A stretch of DNA of 64,000 nucleotides from Pseudomonas wuhanensis (GCF_030687395.1 NZ_CP117430.1:2356001-2420000); one strand, 5' to 3'. Shown: positions 24,368 through 35,465, counted from the stretch's first letter. The notes: generated from the sequence alone by a model not told the origin. Made by a program: numbers and translations.

Positions 24368-25786
24368 ATGGCCGGCAAAACGCTCTACGACAAGCTCTGG
24401 GATTCGCATTTGGTCAAGCAGCGCGACGATGGCTCTGCGCTGATCTACATCGATCGTCACATCATCCACGAAGTGACCTCGCCGCAAGCTTTCGAAGGCC
24501 TGCGTCTGGCCGGGCGCAAGCCTTGGCGCATCGATGCCAACATCGCGACCCCGGACCACAACGTACCGACCACCCCAGAGCGCAAGGGCGGCATCGAAGC
24601 GATTGTCGATCAGGTCTCGCGTTTGCAGGTTCAGACCCTCGACGATAACTGTGACGAATACGGCATCGTCGAATTCAAGATGAATGATGTCCGCCAAGGC
24701 ATCGTCCACGTCATCGGCCCGGAGCAGGGCGCCACCTTGCCGGGCATGACCGTGGTCTGCGGCGACTCCCATACCTCGACCCACGGCGCATTCGGTGCCT
24801 TGGCTCACGGTATCGGCACTTCCGAGGTCGAGCACGTGCTCGCTACTCAGTGCCTGGTCGCCAAGAAAATGAAGAACATGTTGGTGGCGGTCGAGGGCCA
24901 ATTGCCGTTTGGCGTGACCGCCAAGGACATCGTTCTCGCAGTAATTGGCAAAATCGGCACCGCCGGCGGTAACGGCCACGCCATCGAATTCGCCGGTAGC
25001 GCGATTCGTGACTTGTCCGTTGAAGGCCGCATGACCATTTGCAACATGGCGATCGAGGCTGGCGCTCGCGTAGGGCTGGTGGCCGCCGACGAAAAAACCG
25101 TGGCTTACGTGAAAGGCCGTCCATTTGCTCCGAAAGGCGCGGAATGGGACTTGGCTGTCGAGGCCTGGAAAGACCTGGTTTCCGATGCGGATGCCAAATT
25201 CGACACCATCGTCGAACTCGATGCCACTCAGATCAAGCCGCAAGTCAGCTGGGGCACCTCGCCCGAGATGGTCTTGGCCGTCGATCAGAACGTTCCCGAT
25301 CCTGCGAAGGAAATGGACCTGGTCAAGCGTGGCTCCATCGAGCGCGCGTTGAAATACATGGGTTTGACCGCCAATCAGGCGATCACCGACATTCAGCTGG
25401 ACCGCGTATTCATTGGCTCCTGCACCAACTCGCGGATCGAAGACCTGCGCGCCGCCGCCGTGATCGCCAAGGGTCGCAAAGTGGCTTCGACCATCAAGCA
25501 GGCCATCGTGGTGCCGGGTTCGGGGCTGGTGAAGGCCCAGGCCGAATCCGAAGGTCTGGACAAGATTTTCCTCGAGGCCGGTTTCGAATGGCGTGAGCCG
25601 GGTTGCTCGATGTGCCTGGCGATGAACCCGGACCGATTGGAGTCGGGTGAGCATTGCGCGTCGACCTCCAACCGTAACTTCGAAGGCCGTCAGGGCGCCG
25701 GTGGCCGTACCCACCTCGTCAGCCCGGCCATGGCCGCCGCCGCCGCTGTGAACGGTCGTTTCGTCGACGTCCGTGAATTGATCTAA
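24368..25786 (+). CDS. leuC: 3-isopropylmalate dehydratase, large subunit
   Basis: A 472-aa aconitase-fold enzyme. With LeuD it isomerises 2-isopropylmalate to 3-isopropylmalate in leucine synthesis. The 4Fe-4S ligands are visible as the Cys in '[12 protein letters not shown]' (about 347) and the pair in '[13 protein letters not shown]' (about 407 and 410). '[13 protein letters not shown]' (about 132-144) and 'HVLATQ' are the active-site stretches. LeuC and LeuD are 11 bp apart and co-transcribed. The start ATG 24368 has GAGGAAA upstream. Confidence 0.98.
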   Translation: MAGKTLYDKLWDSHLVKQRDDGSALIYIDRHIIHEVTSPQAFEGLRLAGRKPWRIDANIATPDHNVPTTPERKGGIEAIVDQVSRLQVQTLDDNCDEYGIVEFKMNDVRQGIVHVIGPEQGATLPGMTVVCGDSHTSTHGAFGALAHGIGTSEVEHVLATQCLVAKKMKNMLVAVEGQLPFGVTAKDIVLAVIGKIGTAGGNGHAIEFAGSAIRDLSVEGRMTICNMAIEAGARVGLVAADEKTVAYVKGRPFAPKGAEWDLAVEAWKDLVSDADAKFDTIVELDATQIKPQVSWGTSPEMVLAVDQNVPDPAKEMDLVKRGSIERALKYMGLTANQAITDIQLDRVFIGSCTNSRIEDLRAAAVIAKGRKVASTIKQAIVVPGSGLVKAQAESEGLDKIFLEAGFEWREPGCSMCLAMNPDRLESGEHCASTSNRNFEGRQGAGGRTHLVSPAMAAAAAVNGRFVDVRELI

Positions 25787-25797
25787 AGGAGCGCAGC

Positions 25798-26442
25798 ATG
25801 AAAGCTTTTACCCAGCACACTGGTCTTGTCGCGCCTTTGGATCGAGCCAACGTCGACACCGATCAGATCATTCCGAAGCAGTTCTTGAAGTCGATCAAGC
25901 GCACCGGTTTCGGTCCGAACCTGTTCGATGAATGGCGTTACCTGGATGTCGGGCAGCCGTATCAGGACAACTCCAAGCGCCCGTTGAACAAGGACTTCGT
26001 CCTCAACGCCGAGCGTTATCAGGGCGCCAGCGTACTGCTGGCCCGTGAGAACTTCGGTTGCGGCTCCAGCCGCGAACACGCGCCGTGGGCGCTGGAAGAG
26101 TACGGTTTCCGCAGCATCATCGCGCCGAGCTACGCCGACATCTTCTTCAACAACAGCTTCAAGAACGGCTTGCTGCCGATCATCCTGAGCGACGCTGAAG
26201 TCGATGAGCTGTTCCAGCAGGTTGAGGCGACTCCGGGTTATCAGTTGCAGGTTGATCTGCAAGCCCAGACCGTGACCCGTCCGGATGGCAAGGTGTTGAA
26301 TTTTGAAATCGATGCCTTTCGCAAACACTGCCTGCTCAATGGCCTGGACGATATCGGCCTGACCCTGCAGGACCACGAAGCGATTGCCGCGTTTGAAGCC
26401 AAGCACCGCGCGAGCCAGCCGTGGTTGTTTCGCGACGCGTGA
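25798..26442 (+). CDS. leuD: 3-isopropylmalate dehydratase, small subunit
   Basis: A 214-aa swivelling subunit that completes the LeuCD active site. '[20 protein letters not shown]' (13-32) and '[17 protein letters not shown]' (about 83-99) are the family signatures, and the last one carries the substrate-binding Ser/Arg. AGGAGCGC lies before the start. A REPIN follows its stop and probably separates it from the methyltransferase gene. Confidence 0.98.
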   Translation: MKAFTQHTGLVAPLDRANVDTDQIIPKQFLKSIKRTGFGPNLFDEWRYLDVGQPYQDNSKRPLNKDFVLNAERYQGASVLLARENFGCGSSREHAPWALEEYGFRSIIAPSYADIFFNNSFKNGLLPIILSDAEVDELFQQVEATPGYQLQVDLQAQTVTRPDGKVLNFEIDAFRKHCLLNGLDDIGLTLQDHEAIAAFEAKHRASQPWLFRDA

Positions 26443-26470
26443 TTGATCCGAAATTTATGTAGGCAGGGCT

Positions 26471-26555
26471 GGCCTATCGCGGGCAAGCCCGGCTCCCACA
26501 GGTTTTGTGAACACCAAAAATCCCTGTGGGAGCGGGCTTGCCCGCGATGAGGCCG
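26471..26555. repeat. REPIN after leuD
   Basis: GGCCTATCGCGGGCAAGCCC (26471-26490, then GGCTCCCACA) is inverted at 26525-26554. The two arms differ by a G insertion in the left one. Confidence 0.88.
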
Positions 26556-26588
26556 GTACAGGCACCACAAGATCAAAAGGATGTCCCC

Positions 26589-27356
26589 ATGACCAGCACC
26601 GCCCAGCACAGTCAGGTAGTACAAAAGCAATTCGGTGAACAGGCCTCGGCCTATCTGAGCAGCGCCGTACACGCTCAAGGCACTGAATTCGCGCTGCTAC
26701 AGGCTGAACTGGCGGGGCAGGGCGATGCCCGCGTGCTCGACCTCGGTTGCGGCGCCGGTCACGTGAGTTTTCACGTGGCTTCGCTGGTCAAGGAAGTGGT
26801 CGCTTACGATCTGTCTCAACAGATGCTCGACGTGGTGGCCGCTGCTGCCGTCGATCGGGGCTTGGGCAACGTGTCCACGGTACTGGGTGCCGCCGAGCGC
26901 CTGCCATTCGCCGATGGCGAGTTCGATTTCGTCTTCAGCCGTTACTCGGCGCACCATTGGAGCGACCTCGGACTGGCCCTGCGCGAAGTTCGCCGGGTGC
27001 TGAAGCCGGGCGGGGTGGCGGCGTTCATCGATGTGTTGTCGCCGGGCAGCCCGTTGTTCGACACTTACTTGCAAAGCGTCGAAGTGCTGCGCGACACCAG
27101 CCACGTGCGCGATTATTCTGCGGGCGAGTGGTTGCGTCAGGTCAGCGAAGCGGGGTTGCATACCCGCAGTACCACGCGCCAACGGCTGCGTCTGGAGTAC
27201 ACGTCGTGGGTCGAGCGCATGCGCACGCCGCAGGTGATGCGCGCGGCGATCCTCGAGTTGCAGCAATCGATGGGCAATGAAGTTCGCGAATATTTTGAGA
27301 TTGAGGCCGATGGTTCGTTCAGTACCGATGTGCTGGTGCTGATGGCTGAACGATAG
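26589..27356 (+). CDS. SAM-dependent class I methyltransferase
   Basis: A 255-aa Rossmann methyltransferase of the UbiE/BioC-like 'methyltransf_11' type. Motif I is VLDLGCGAGHVSFHVA (about 49-64) and the acidic residue that holds the SAM ribose is in 'EVVAYDLSQQML'. Motif II 'FDFVFSRYSAHHW' and motif III 'VLKPGGVAAFIDV' follow in order. A methyltransferase gene in the same place (between leuD and leuB) is conserved in P. aeruginosa, so the position is ancestral. ATG 26589 is preferred over 26526, because the extra residues are encoded by the REPIN. The substrate is not identifiable. Confidence 0.88.
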   Translation: MTSTAQHSQVVQKQFGEQASAYLSSAVHAQGTEFALLQAELAGQGDARVLDLGCGAGHVSFHVASLVKEVVAYDLSQQMLDVVAAAAVDRGLGNVSTVLGAAERLPFADGEFDFVFSRYSAHHWSDLGLALREVRRVLKPGGVAAFIDVLSPGSPLFDTYLQSVEVLRDTSHVRDYSAGEWLRQVSEAGLHTRSTTRQRLRLEYTSWVERMRTPQVMRAAILELQQSMGNEVREYFEIEADGSFSTDVLVLMAER

Positions 27357-27407
27357 GAATTTTCCGGGCGCGCCCCAGGGCGCGCCGACTGATGACATGA
27401 GGAAAGC

Positions 27408-28490
<1,083 letters not shown>

Positions 28491-28557
28491 TCTCTTTGGC
28501 CCGCTGCAACTTTCAACCATGAAAGCAGCGGCCCACTTTTAAGAAGGTGTAGTTGCG

Positions 28558-29670
28558 ATGAAACGTGTAGGTCTGATCGGTTGGCGCGGTATGGTCGGTT
28601 CCGTGCTCATGCAGCGGATGCTGGAAGAGCAGGATTTCGATCTTATTGAGCCGGTGTTTTTCACCACTTCCAATGTCGGTGGCCAAGGCCCGTCCGTGGG
28701 CAAGGACATTGCTCCGCTCAAGGACGCTTACAGCATTGAAGAGCTGAAAACCCTCGACGTGATTCTGACCTGCCAGGGTGGCGACTACACCAGCGAAGTC
28801 TTCCCGAAGCTGCGCGAAGCCGGCTGGCAGGGTTACTGGATCGACGCCGCTTCCAGCCTGCGGATGCAGGATGACGCGGTGATCGTGCTGGACCCGGTGA
28901 ACCGCAAGGTCATCGACCAGCAGCTCGATGCGGGCACCAAGAACTACATCGGCGGCAACTGCACCGTCAGCCTGATGCTGATGGGCCTGGGCGGCCTGTT
29001 CGAAGCCGGTCTGGTCGAGTGGATGAGCGCCATGACCTATCAGGCGGCCTCCGGTGGCGGCGCGCAGCACATGCGTGAACTGATCAAGCAAATGGGTGTG
29101 ACCCATGGCGCTGTCGCCGATCAACTGGCCGACCCGGCCAGCGCCATCCTCGACATCGACCGTCGTGTCGCCGAAGCCATGCGCAGCGACGCGTACCCGA
29201 CCGAAAACTTCGGCGTACCGCTGGCTGGCAGCCTGATCCCGTGGATCGACAAGGAACTGCCGAACGGTCAGAGCCGCGAAGAGTGGAAGGCCCAGGCCGA
29301 GACCAACAAGATCCTCGGTCGCTTCAAGAGCCCGATCCCGGTGGATGGCATCTGCGTGCGCGTCGGCGCCATGCGCTGCCACAGCCAGGCGCTGACCATC
29401 AAACTGAACAAAGACGTGCCGATCGCCGACATCGAAGGGCTGATCAGCCAGCACAACCCTTGGGTCAAGCTGGTGCCGAACAATCGTGAGATCAGCATGC
29501 AGGAGCTGAGCCCTACAAAGGTTACCGGTACCCTGAACGTGCCGGTTGGCCGTCTGCGCAAGCTGAACATGGGTTCGCAGTTCGTCGGTGCCTTCACCGT
29601 CGGCGACCAACTGCTGTGGGGCGCTGCCGAACCGCTGCGTCGCATGCTGCGGATCCTGCTCGAGCGTTGA
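28558..29670 (+). CDS. asd: Aspartate-semialdehyde dehydrogenase
   Basis: A 370-aa enzyme that reduces aspartyl phosphate to the semialdehyde for lysine, threonine, methionine and diaminopimelate synthesis. It is a Gram-negative long form with NADP motif '[10 protein letters not shown]' (8-17), catalytic Cys in '[10 protein letters not shown]' (Cys at about 135) and '[12 protein letters not shown]' (about 165). It ends in a hairpin terminator at 29692-29722. IS copy B now lies between it and the Asd-like gene next in line. Confidence 0.98.
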   Translation: MKRVGLIGWRGMVGSVLMQRMLEEQDFDLIEPVFFTTSNVGGQGPSVGKDIAPLKDAYSIEELKTLDVILTCQGGDYTSEVFPKLREAGWQGYWIDAASSLRMQDDAVIVLDPVNRKVIDQQLDAGTKNYIGGNCTVSLMLMGLGGLFEAGLVEWMSAMTYQAASGGGAQHMRELIKQMGVTHGAVADQLADPASAILDIDRRVAEAMRSDAYPTENFGVPLAGSLIPWIDKELPNGQSREEWKAQAETNKILGRFKSPIPVDGICVRVGAMRCHSQALTIKLNKDVPIADIEGLISQHNPWVKLVPNNREISMQELSPTKVTGTLNVPVGRLRKLNMGSQFVGAFTVGDQLLWGAAEPLRRMLRILLER

Positions 29671-29690
29671 TCTGTTGAAGTAACGAAAGA

Positions 29691-29722
29691 GCCCGTGCCT
29701 TGAAAGAGGTGCGGGTTTTTTT
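29691..29722 (+). terminator. Terminator of asd
   Basis: CCCGTGCC (29692-29699), an 8-nt loop and GGTGCGGG (29708-29715), with two G-T wobbles, then a run of seven T. Confidence 0.7.
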
Positions 29723-29772
29723 ATGCGCGGCAGTCTGAAGGTGCTCGGTTGTCTGCTCTTCCGTCATCGCGG

Positions 29773-31150
29773 CATAGGTATCTACACATCTCCCGATCCT
29801 GGTCTATAAAGGGACGGCATGGATATCAAATGACCGGGCTAGATGCCCGACTGACAAAACGATACGACGAGTTAGTCATGGGACACAGTAATGGACTACC
29901 GGCGCTGGCCGCCGGGATGAAAGCCTTGCCGCGAAGCGACAAGGCTTTTGCACAGACGCAAGCCCTTTGGCGATTTTTGAGCAATGACCGGGTTCGGCCC
30001 GTTGACCTGGTTAAACCGCTGCTGGCGCTGGCCCACGAGGGTTGTCGGGATGACTGTGATGATTACGCGCTGGTCATGCACGATTGGTCTCGGCTCAATT
30101 ACATGCACCACCACAGCAAGGCTGATCGCCTGCAAATGACCCACCGGGGCGACATCGGTTACGAGCTGCAAAGCAGCCTGCTAGTCACCGACCGTGACGG
30201 TGCACCGATCTGTACTCCCGCTCAAAATCTGGCGACCAAGGACGGCGTGCTCAGCACGCGAGCCGAAGAAGTGCTGGCCCCTGAGAAGCATCTGCATGAA
30301 CTGACACAACGTATCACTTGGCTGGAACAGCAGAATTTTGCCAAGCCGCTTGTCCATATCGTGGATCGAGAGGCTGATTCGGTCGCTCACCTGAGGCAAT
30401 GGCAGGCCGAGGGTCGGCAATGGCTGGTGCGAGTCAAGGCCGGTTCCACGGCCAGTCATGCAGGTCAATCGAGGGCCCTGAGTCAAATTGCTCGCGAGAT
30501 GACCTACCGCAAAACTCGCAAGGTGGACTACAAAGGAAAACCGGCCATTCAATGGGTGGGAGAAACCGCCGTCGTGCTGACTCGCCAAGCCCAGCCTTTC
30601 ACCAAAGACAGGGCCGACCGCAAGACGCTGCGCAAGTCTGGTGAGCCGTTGCCGGCCCGGCTCGTCGTGAGCCGAATACTGGGAGCCGATGGTCACCTGC
30701 TGGCCGAATGGTATTTGCTGAGCAACCTTGAGCAAGAGGTCGCAGATGAACGATTGGCGCTCTGGTATTACTGGCGCTGGCGTATCGAGTCCTACTTCAA
30801 ACTGCTTAAAGGGGGTGGGCATCAGCTGGAAAACTGGCAGCAAGAGAGCGGTGAAGCGGTGTTCAAACGGCTGTTGATCGCCAGTCAGGCATGTGCTGTC
30901 AGTTGGCGTCTGATGCGGGCTAAGGGGGAGTTCGCTGAGCAAACACGGGATTTTTTGGTCCGTCTGTCTGGTCGACAGATGAAGCGCTCGCAGCCGGTGA
31001 CGGCTTCCGCGCTGCTGGCCGGTTTATACATGCTTTTGGCCATGTGCGAGACATTGGAACAATACACGCCCCAGGAACTGGCGGGTTTTGCTAAAGAGGC
31101 CATCGGCTGGGTGGCCAGCCGAAGACTTTAGAGATGTGTAGATACCTATG
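29773..31150 (+). mobile_element. IS4-family insertion sequence, copy B (1378 bp, intact)
   Basis: The ends are inverted repeats CATAGGTATCTACACATCTC (29773-29792 and inverted at 31131-31150). Left flank GTCATCGCGG and right flank CCCATCGCGG share their last eight bases, an imperfect copy of the 10-bp duplication seen perfectly in copy A. The right flank begins a complete REPIN. It separates asd from the Asd-like gene. Confidence 0.95.
29830..31131 (+). CDS. IS4-family transposase (433 aa, intact)
   Basis: A DDE transposase of the IS4 family. The first and second catalytic Asp lie in 'MHDWSRLNY' (about 84) and 'HIVDREADS' (about 181). The IS4 signature Y-x2-R-x3-E-x6-K is exact in 'YYWRWRIESYFKLLK', with the catalytic Glu at about 320. 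An N-terminal helical domain (1-80) should bind the ends. I chose ATG 29830 (MTGLDARL) because the frame upstream runs through the terminal repeat. The stop codon at 31129-31131 overlaps the right terminal repeat by one base. It should be able to mobilise copy A as well. Confidence 0.95.
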   Translation: MTGLDARLTKRYDELVMGHSNGLPALAAGMKALPRSDKAFAQTQALWRFLSNDRVRPVDLVKPLLALAHEGCRDDCDDYALVMHDWSRLNYMHHHSKADRLQMTHRGDIGYELQSSLLVTDRDGAPICTPAQNLATKDGVLSTRAEEVLAPEKHLHELTQRITWLEQQNFAKPLVHIVDREADSVAHLRQWQAEGRQWLVRVKAGSTASHAGQSRALSQIAREMTYRKTRKVDYKGKPAIQWVGETAVVLTRQAQPFTKDRADRKTLRKSGEPLPARLVVSRILGADGHLLAEWYLLSNLEQEVADERLALWYYWRWRIESYFKLLKGGGHQLENWQQESGEAVFKRLLIASQACAVSWRLMRAKGEFAEQTRDFLVRLSGRQMKRSQPVTASALLAGLYMLLAMCETLEQYTPQELAGFAKEAIGWVASRRL

Positions 31151-31222
31151 CCCATCGCGGGCAAGCCCGCTCCCACAAGGATTGCGCTGAACCCTGTGGG
31201 AGCGGGCTTGCCCGCGATGAGG
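31151..31222. repeat. REPIN at the right edge of IS copy B
   Basis: CCATCGCGGGCAAGCCCGCT(CCCAC) (31152-31176) is inverted at 31195-31220 (TGTGGGAGCGGGCTTGCCCG...). IS copy B abuts the outer end of the first arm. Confidence 0.92.
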
Positions 31223-31313
31223 TCGGAACTGGCGCCGCAGGTCTCCGCCGAATTGCCTCACTGCCAACCACCCGGTAAAGTGCCGCTCCCCCCGTTTCGC
31301 CAGAGGTAGAACC

Positions 31314-32324
31314 ATGAGCCAGTCCTTTGATATTGCCGTGATCGGCGCCACCGGTACTGTCGGCGAAACACTCGTCCAGATTCTCGAAGAGCGGGATTTT
31401 CCGGTCGCTAACCTGCACCTGCTGGCGAGCAGTGAATCGGCCGGGCATTCGGTACCGTTTCGCGGCAAGAACGTGCGGGTGCGCGAAGTCGATGAGTTCG
31501 ACTTCAGCAAAGTCCAGTTGGTGTTCTTCGCCGCCGGGCCGGCGGTAACCCTCAGTTTCGCCCCGCGCGCCACCGCCGCCGGTTGCTCGCTGATCGACCT
31601 GTCCGGCGCCTTGCCGGCCGATCAGGCGCCGCAAGTGGTGCCTGAGGCCAACGCTGAAATTCTGGTCGGCCTGAAAAAGCCCTTCCAGGTCAGCAGCCCA
31701 AGCCCTTCGGCCGCGACACTGGCGGTGGTGCTGGCGCCGTTGCTCGGTTTGCTCGACCTGCAACGCATCAGCCTGACGGCGTGTCTGGCGGTCTCCGCCC
31801 AAGGCCGCGAAGCCGTTACTGAGCTGGCCCGTCAAACCGCCGAGCTGCTCAATGTGCGCCCGCTGGAACCAGCATTCTTCGATCGGCAGATGGCCTTCAA
31901 CCTGCTGGCCCAAGTCGGCACGCCTGATGCTCAAGGTCATACGCTGCTGGAAAAGCGCCTGGTGCGCGAGCTGCGTCAGGTCATGGCGCTGCCTTCATTG
32001 AAGATTTCCGTCACTTGCATTCAAGCTCCGGTGTTTTTTGGCGATAGCTTTAGCATGACCTTGCAGTCATCGAGCGCTGTCGATCTGGCGAAAATCAACG
32101 CAGCTCTGGAAGCGGCGCCCGGTATCGAACTGGTCGAGGCGGGCGATTACCCGACCCCGGTAGGCGATGCGGTAGGGCAGGACGTGGTTTACGTTGGTCG
32201 GGTTCGCAGCGGGATCGACGATCCGGCGGAACTTAATGTGTGGCTGACGTCAGATAACGTACGCAAAGGCGCCGCGCTCAATGCTGTGCAGGTGGCTGAA
32301 TTGTTGATAAAAGACCTGCTGTAA
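31314..32324 (+). CDS. usg: Aspartate-semialdehyde dehydrogenase homologue without catalytic Cys (Usg-like)
   Basis: A 336-aa protein with the ASADH fold. The N-terminal NADP motif is 'IAVIGATGTVGETLVQI' (8-24) and a dimerisation domain follows. Where true ASADH has the NPNCST nucleophile loop, this has SSPSPSAAT (127-135), so the catalytic Cys is replaced (Pro at the aligned place) and dehydrogenase activity is not expected. A second Asd-like gene between asd and fimV is conserved in pseudomonads, and E. coli Usg is a similar inactive paralogue. The IS element has separated it from asd. A REPIN and about 90 bp remain upstream, so a local promoter is needed. Function unknown. Confidence 0.85.
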   Translation: MSQSFDIAVIGATGTVGETLVQILEERDFPVANLHLLASSESAGHSVPFRGKNVRVREVDEFDFSKVQLVFFAAGPAVTLSFAPRATAAGCSLIDLSGALPADQAPQVVPEANAEILVGLKKPFQVSSPSPSAATLAVVLAPLLGLLDLQRISLTACLAVSAQGREAVTELARQTAELLNVRPLEPAFFDRQMAFNLLAQVGTPDAQGHTLLEKRLVRELRQVMALPSLKISVTCIQAPVFFGDSFSMTLQSSSAVDLAKINAALEAAPGIELVEAGDYPTPVGDAVGQDVVYVGRVRSGIDDPAELNVWLTSDNVRKGAALNAVQVAELLIKDLL

Positions 32325-32533
32325 AAGATACTTGGCAACAATTTTATCGAATGATTCCCGTCGAGCGTCGTGCTTGGCCGGAATGCTTAAGGTGAGCCAC
32401 CCCGCAGGGCTTCCCATTGCATGAATGAAATGATCGCGCGCGACGACCCTTCGTCGCCGCGCGCAATGCCTTACGGCAGCGGCAATCAACACCTTCTCGC
32501 TGGCCGAGGAATGTTCAAACAAAGGAAGAGGTT

Positions 32534-35179
32534 ATGGTTCAAGTTCGCAAACTGGTGTTAGCAATAGCGGCCGCCTCGGCGCTGTCCTCCGGTATGGCGC
32601 ATGCCCTCGGGCTCGGGGAATTGACCCTGAAGTCGACGCTGAACCAGCCTCTGGTGGCAGAAATCGAGTTGCTCGACGTCAAGGACCTCTCGGCTGCCGA
32701 AGTGGTGCCGAGCCTGGCCTCGCCCGAAGATTTCGCCAAGGCCGGTGTCGATCGCCAGGCGTTTCTCAATGACCTGACCTTCACCCCAGTGCTTAACGCC
32801 AGCGGCAAAAGCATCCTGCGCGTCACGTCCAGCAAACCGCTGTCCGAACCGATGGTGAAATTCCTGGTTCAGGTGATGTGGCCCAACGGTCGCCTGCTAC
32901 GCGATTACAGCGTGCTGCTCGATCCGTCCAAATTCTCGCCGCAGACCGCCGATGCCGCCGCGCAACCGGCGCCAGCCCAAACGGTGACCGCGCCGGTCAC
33001 CGGCGCGACCAAATCGTCGCCATACACCACCACAGCGCGCGATACCCTGTGGGAAATCGCCGCGAAGGCGCGTAATGGCGGTTCGATCCAGCAGACCATG
33101 CTGGCCATCCAGGCGCTGAACCCGGATGCGTTCATCGACGGCAACATCAACCGACTGAAAACCGGTCAGGTGCTGCGCCTGCCTGATCAGGTGCAGAGCA
33201 CCAACCTGCCGCAACCCAAGGCCATCGCCGAGGTCGCCGCGCAGAACACCGCGTGGCGTCAGGGTCGTCGCTACGTGGCGAAACCGGGAACCGGTCAGCA
33301 GCAACTTGACGCCACCAAGCGCGCTCGCGGTGAAGGTGCTTCGTCGCAAGCCGCCACAGACAAACTGAGCCTGGTCTCTGCCGACACCGGCAAGGGCGGC
33401 AAAGGTGCCGCCGGTGATGCGAAAGCGTTGAGCAACAAGCTGGCCGTGACTCAGGAAAGCCTCGACACGACCCGTCGTGACAACGCTGAACTGAAAAGCC
33501 GCATGAGCGATCTGCAAAGTCAGCTGGACAAGCTGCAACGCCTGATCGAACTGAAGAACAACCAATTGGCCAAGTTGCAGGCCGAAGGTGGCGCGGACAC
33601 ACCGGCGGCTACGACCGCTCCGGCGATGTCAGCCGAACTGGCGGCCAACCCTGCGGCAACGCCTGCGGACGCAGCCCCGGCACCTGCGCCAGAGACAGCT
33701 GCACCAGAAGCTGTTCCGGCACCAGCCGTCGAGCCAGCGCCTGCGACATCCGATGATCAGAAATTCAACGAGCTGCTGACCAACCCGATCCTGCTGGGGC
33801 TGGTGGGTGGCGGTGCGGTGGTTCTGCTGCTCTTGCTGCTGTTGCTGGCCCGTCGCCGCAAAGCCCAGCAAGAGGCCGAGAAGCATCTGCGCATGGCCCG
33901 TGCCTTGGAAGAGGAACAAGCGTTCTCCGTCGACCAAGACCTGCCGGAAAGCAGCTTCGAAGGCCTGGAAGTTCCGCCGCCGAGCGTGAAACTTGCGACC
34001 GCACCAACGCTAGCGCCGGCCCCGGCCCCGGTGATTTCTCCAGTTGTGGTGACGCCGCCGATCGCTGCGCCACTGGTATCGCCTGCCGCCGAGCGTTCCG
34101 AGCGTTCCGACGACGTACTGGCTCAGGCGCAGTCGCACATTGCAGGCGGTCGTCTGAATCAGGCCGCTGCATTGCTGGAAGATGCGATCAAGCAAGCGCC
34201 GCAACGCAGTGACCTGCGCCTGAAGCTGATGGAAGTCTACGGTCAGCAGGGCGACCGCGATGCGTTCGTCGCTCAGGAGCGTCAGCTGGTAGCCAATGGC
34301 GATAACTTCGCCCGGGTTGAAGAATTGAAAAGCCGCTTTCCGGCGATGGCAGTCGCAGTTGCGGGTGGTCTGGCTGCCGCGGCAATCGCCGCCGAGCTGG
34401 ATGCGCAATACGTCAAGGACCTGCTGCTGGACGAACCGCAAGCCCCGGAACCGGCATTGTCCGACTTCGACAGCGCCTTCGATCTGAGCCTGGACGATCT
34501 GGACGCGGCTACTCCAATCGCGCCTGCCGTTGCGGCGGAACCAGAGCCAGCACCAGAGCCGGAGCCGGAGCCAACACCAGAAGCTCTGGCTGAGCTGGAC
34601 GAATTCCCGCTGGATGACGACCTGAGCTTTGAGTCGGTGTTGCAGCAACAGACTGAAATCAAGGAAAACCTCGACGATCTGTCGGACTTTGACCTGGACA
34701 TGGATCTGGGCGGCGATGCTTCGCCAGCCATCCTGGCCGAAGACGACTTCTTGATGAGTCTGGATGAAAATCTCAAGGATGCGCCAGCCGCCGAAGCACC
34801 GACCGTGGCTGAGACACCGCTCGATGACCTGGAGTTGCCGTTGGACTTCGATCTGTCGCTGGCCGATGAAATGGACGCCAGCCCGGATCAGCCTGACGCC
34901 TTCGAAAATGAACTCAACGACGTCAACGCTGAGCTGGAACGTCTGTCCCAGAGCCTTGGTGAGCCGAGTTTTACCGAGGAAGACGCTTTGGCCTCCGCGG
35001 ACGATGAGCTCGATTTCCTCTCCGGTGCTGACGAAGTCGCCACCAAACTCGACCTGGCCCAGGCTTACATCGACATGGGCGACAACGACGGCGCTCGGGA
35101 CATCCTCAATGAAGTGGTGACCGAGGGCGATGCGGGTCAGAAGAGCGAAGCCAAGGAAATGCTCTCGCGTCTGGCGTGA
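32534..35179 (+). CDS. fimV: FimV, inner-membrane peptidoglycan-binding hub of type IV pili
   Basis: An 881-aa protein. A signal peptide ends about residue 24 (MAHA-LGLGEL), and the first domain (25-136) has the 'LGELTLKSTLNQPLVAEIEL' FimV start. A LysM-like domain (about 160-218) binds peptidoglycan. A coiled coil (about 305-355) and a Pro/Ala linker lead to one transmembrane helix (about 417-437, followed by RRRKAQ). The cytoplasmic part has TPR-like repeats (from about 525), a long acidic stretch rich in Asp/Glu (630-830) and the conserved C-terminal 'LDLAQAYIDMGDNDGARDIL' motif. In P. aeruginosa FimV places the pilus machinery at the poles and affects cAMP signalling. A terminator follows. 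Confidence 0.96.
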   Translation: MVQVRKLVLAIAAASALSSGMAHALGLGELTLKSTLNQPLVAEIELLDVKDLSAAEVVPSLASPEDFAKAGVDRQAFLNDLTFTPVLNASGKSILRVTSSKPLSEPMVKFLVQVMWPNGRLLRDYSVLLDPSKFSPQTADAAAQPAPAQTVTAPVTGATKSSPYTTTARDTLWEIAAKARNGGSIQQTMLAIQALNPDAFIDGNINRLKTGQVLRLPDQVQSTNLPQPKAIAEVAAQNTAWRQGRRYVAKPGTGQQQLDATKRARGEGASSQAATDKLSLVSADTGKGGKGAAGDAKALSNKLAVTQESLDTTRRDNAELKSRMSDLQSQLDKLQRLIELKNNQLAKLQAEGGADTPAATTAPAMSAELAANPAATPADAAPAPAPETAAPEAVPAPAVEPAPATSDDQKFNELLTNPILLGLVGGGAVVLLLLLLLLARRRKAQQEAEKHLRMARALEEEQAFSVDQDLPESSFEGLEVPPPSVKLATAPTLAPAPAPVISPVVVTPPIAAPLVSPAAERSERSDDVLAQAQSHIAGGRLNQAAALLEDAIKQAPQRSDLRLKLMEVYGQQGDRDAFVAQERQLVANGDNFARVEELKSRFPAMAVAVAGGLAAAAIAAELDAQYVKDLLLDEPQAPEPALSDFDSAFDLSLDDLDAATPIAPAVAAEPEPAPEPEPEPTPEALAELDEFPLDDDLSFESVLQQQTEIKENLDDLSDFDLDMDLGGDASPAILAEDDFLMSLDENLKDAPAAEAPTVAETPLDDLELPLDFDLSLADEMDASPDQPDAFENELNDVNAELERLSQSLGEPSFTEEDALASADDELDFLSGADEVATKLDLAQAYIDMGDNDGARDILNEVVTEGDAGQKSEAKEMLSRLA

Positions 35180-35198
35180 ATCATCGGTAAGGCATAAA

Positions 35199-35232
35199 CA
35201 AAACGGCAGCCCATCGAGGCTGCCGTTTTTGT
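35199..35232 (+). terminator. Terminator of fimV
   Basis: AAACGGCAGCC (35201-35211), loop CATCGA, GGCTGCCGTTT (from 35218), then TTTG. Confidence 0.88.
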
Positions 35233-35312
35233 TTGGGGGGGCGATGCGATGGCGCCTGTCGGGTCGCCTTCGGGGGCAAGGTTGTCCGCATCATTTGCGC
35301 CAGACATCAATC

Positions 35313-35341
35313 TCCTGTGGGGGCGGGCTTGCTCGCGAAGG
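35313..35341. repeat. Single REP arm
   Basis: CCTGTGGGGGCGGGCTTGCT(CGCGAAGG) is one arm of the TTGCTCGCGAA subtype, without an inverted partner nearby. Confidence 0.75.
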
Positions 35342-35465
35342 GGTCAGCTCAGTCGATGAAGATCCTGGCTTGGTCTATACCTGTCTGGGGAACTGTGAAG
35401 CCACCCAAAGGCTCGTACCAATAAGAACGCGGCCTTCTGAGCCGCGCCCAGGGAGATCGACCGTT

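Noticed and set aside
24272..25714. A 480-codon minus-strand frame over leuC
   Set aside because: It is an antisense shadow of leuC with no recognisable domain.
26526..26588. An N-terminal extension of the methyltransferase (MGAGLPAMRP...)
   Set aside because: The extra codons are the REPIN right arm. The same MGAGLPA peptide appears wherever a REP arm is read in this frame.
27366..27386. The GGGCGCGCC/GGCGCGCC hairpin before leuB as a terminator
   Set aside because: The stem is strong but no T tract follows, and leuB starts 22 bp later. It may slow transcription, but I cannot call it a terminator.
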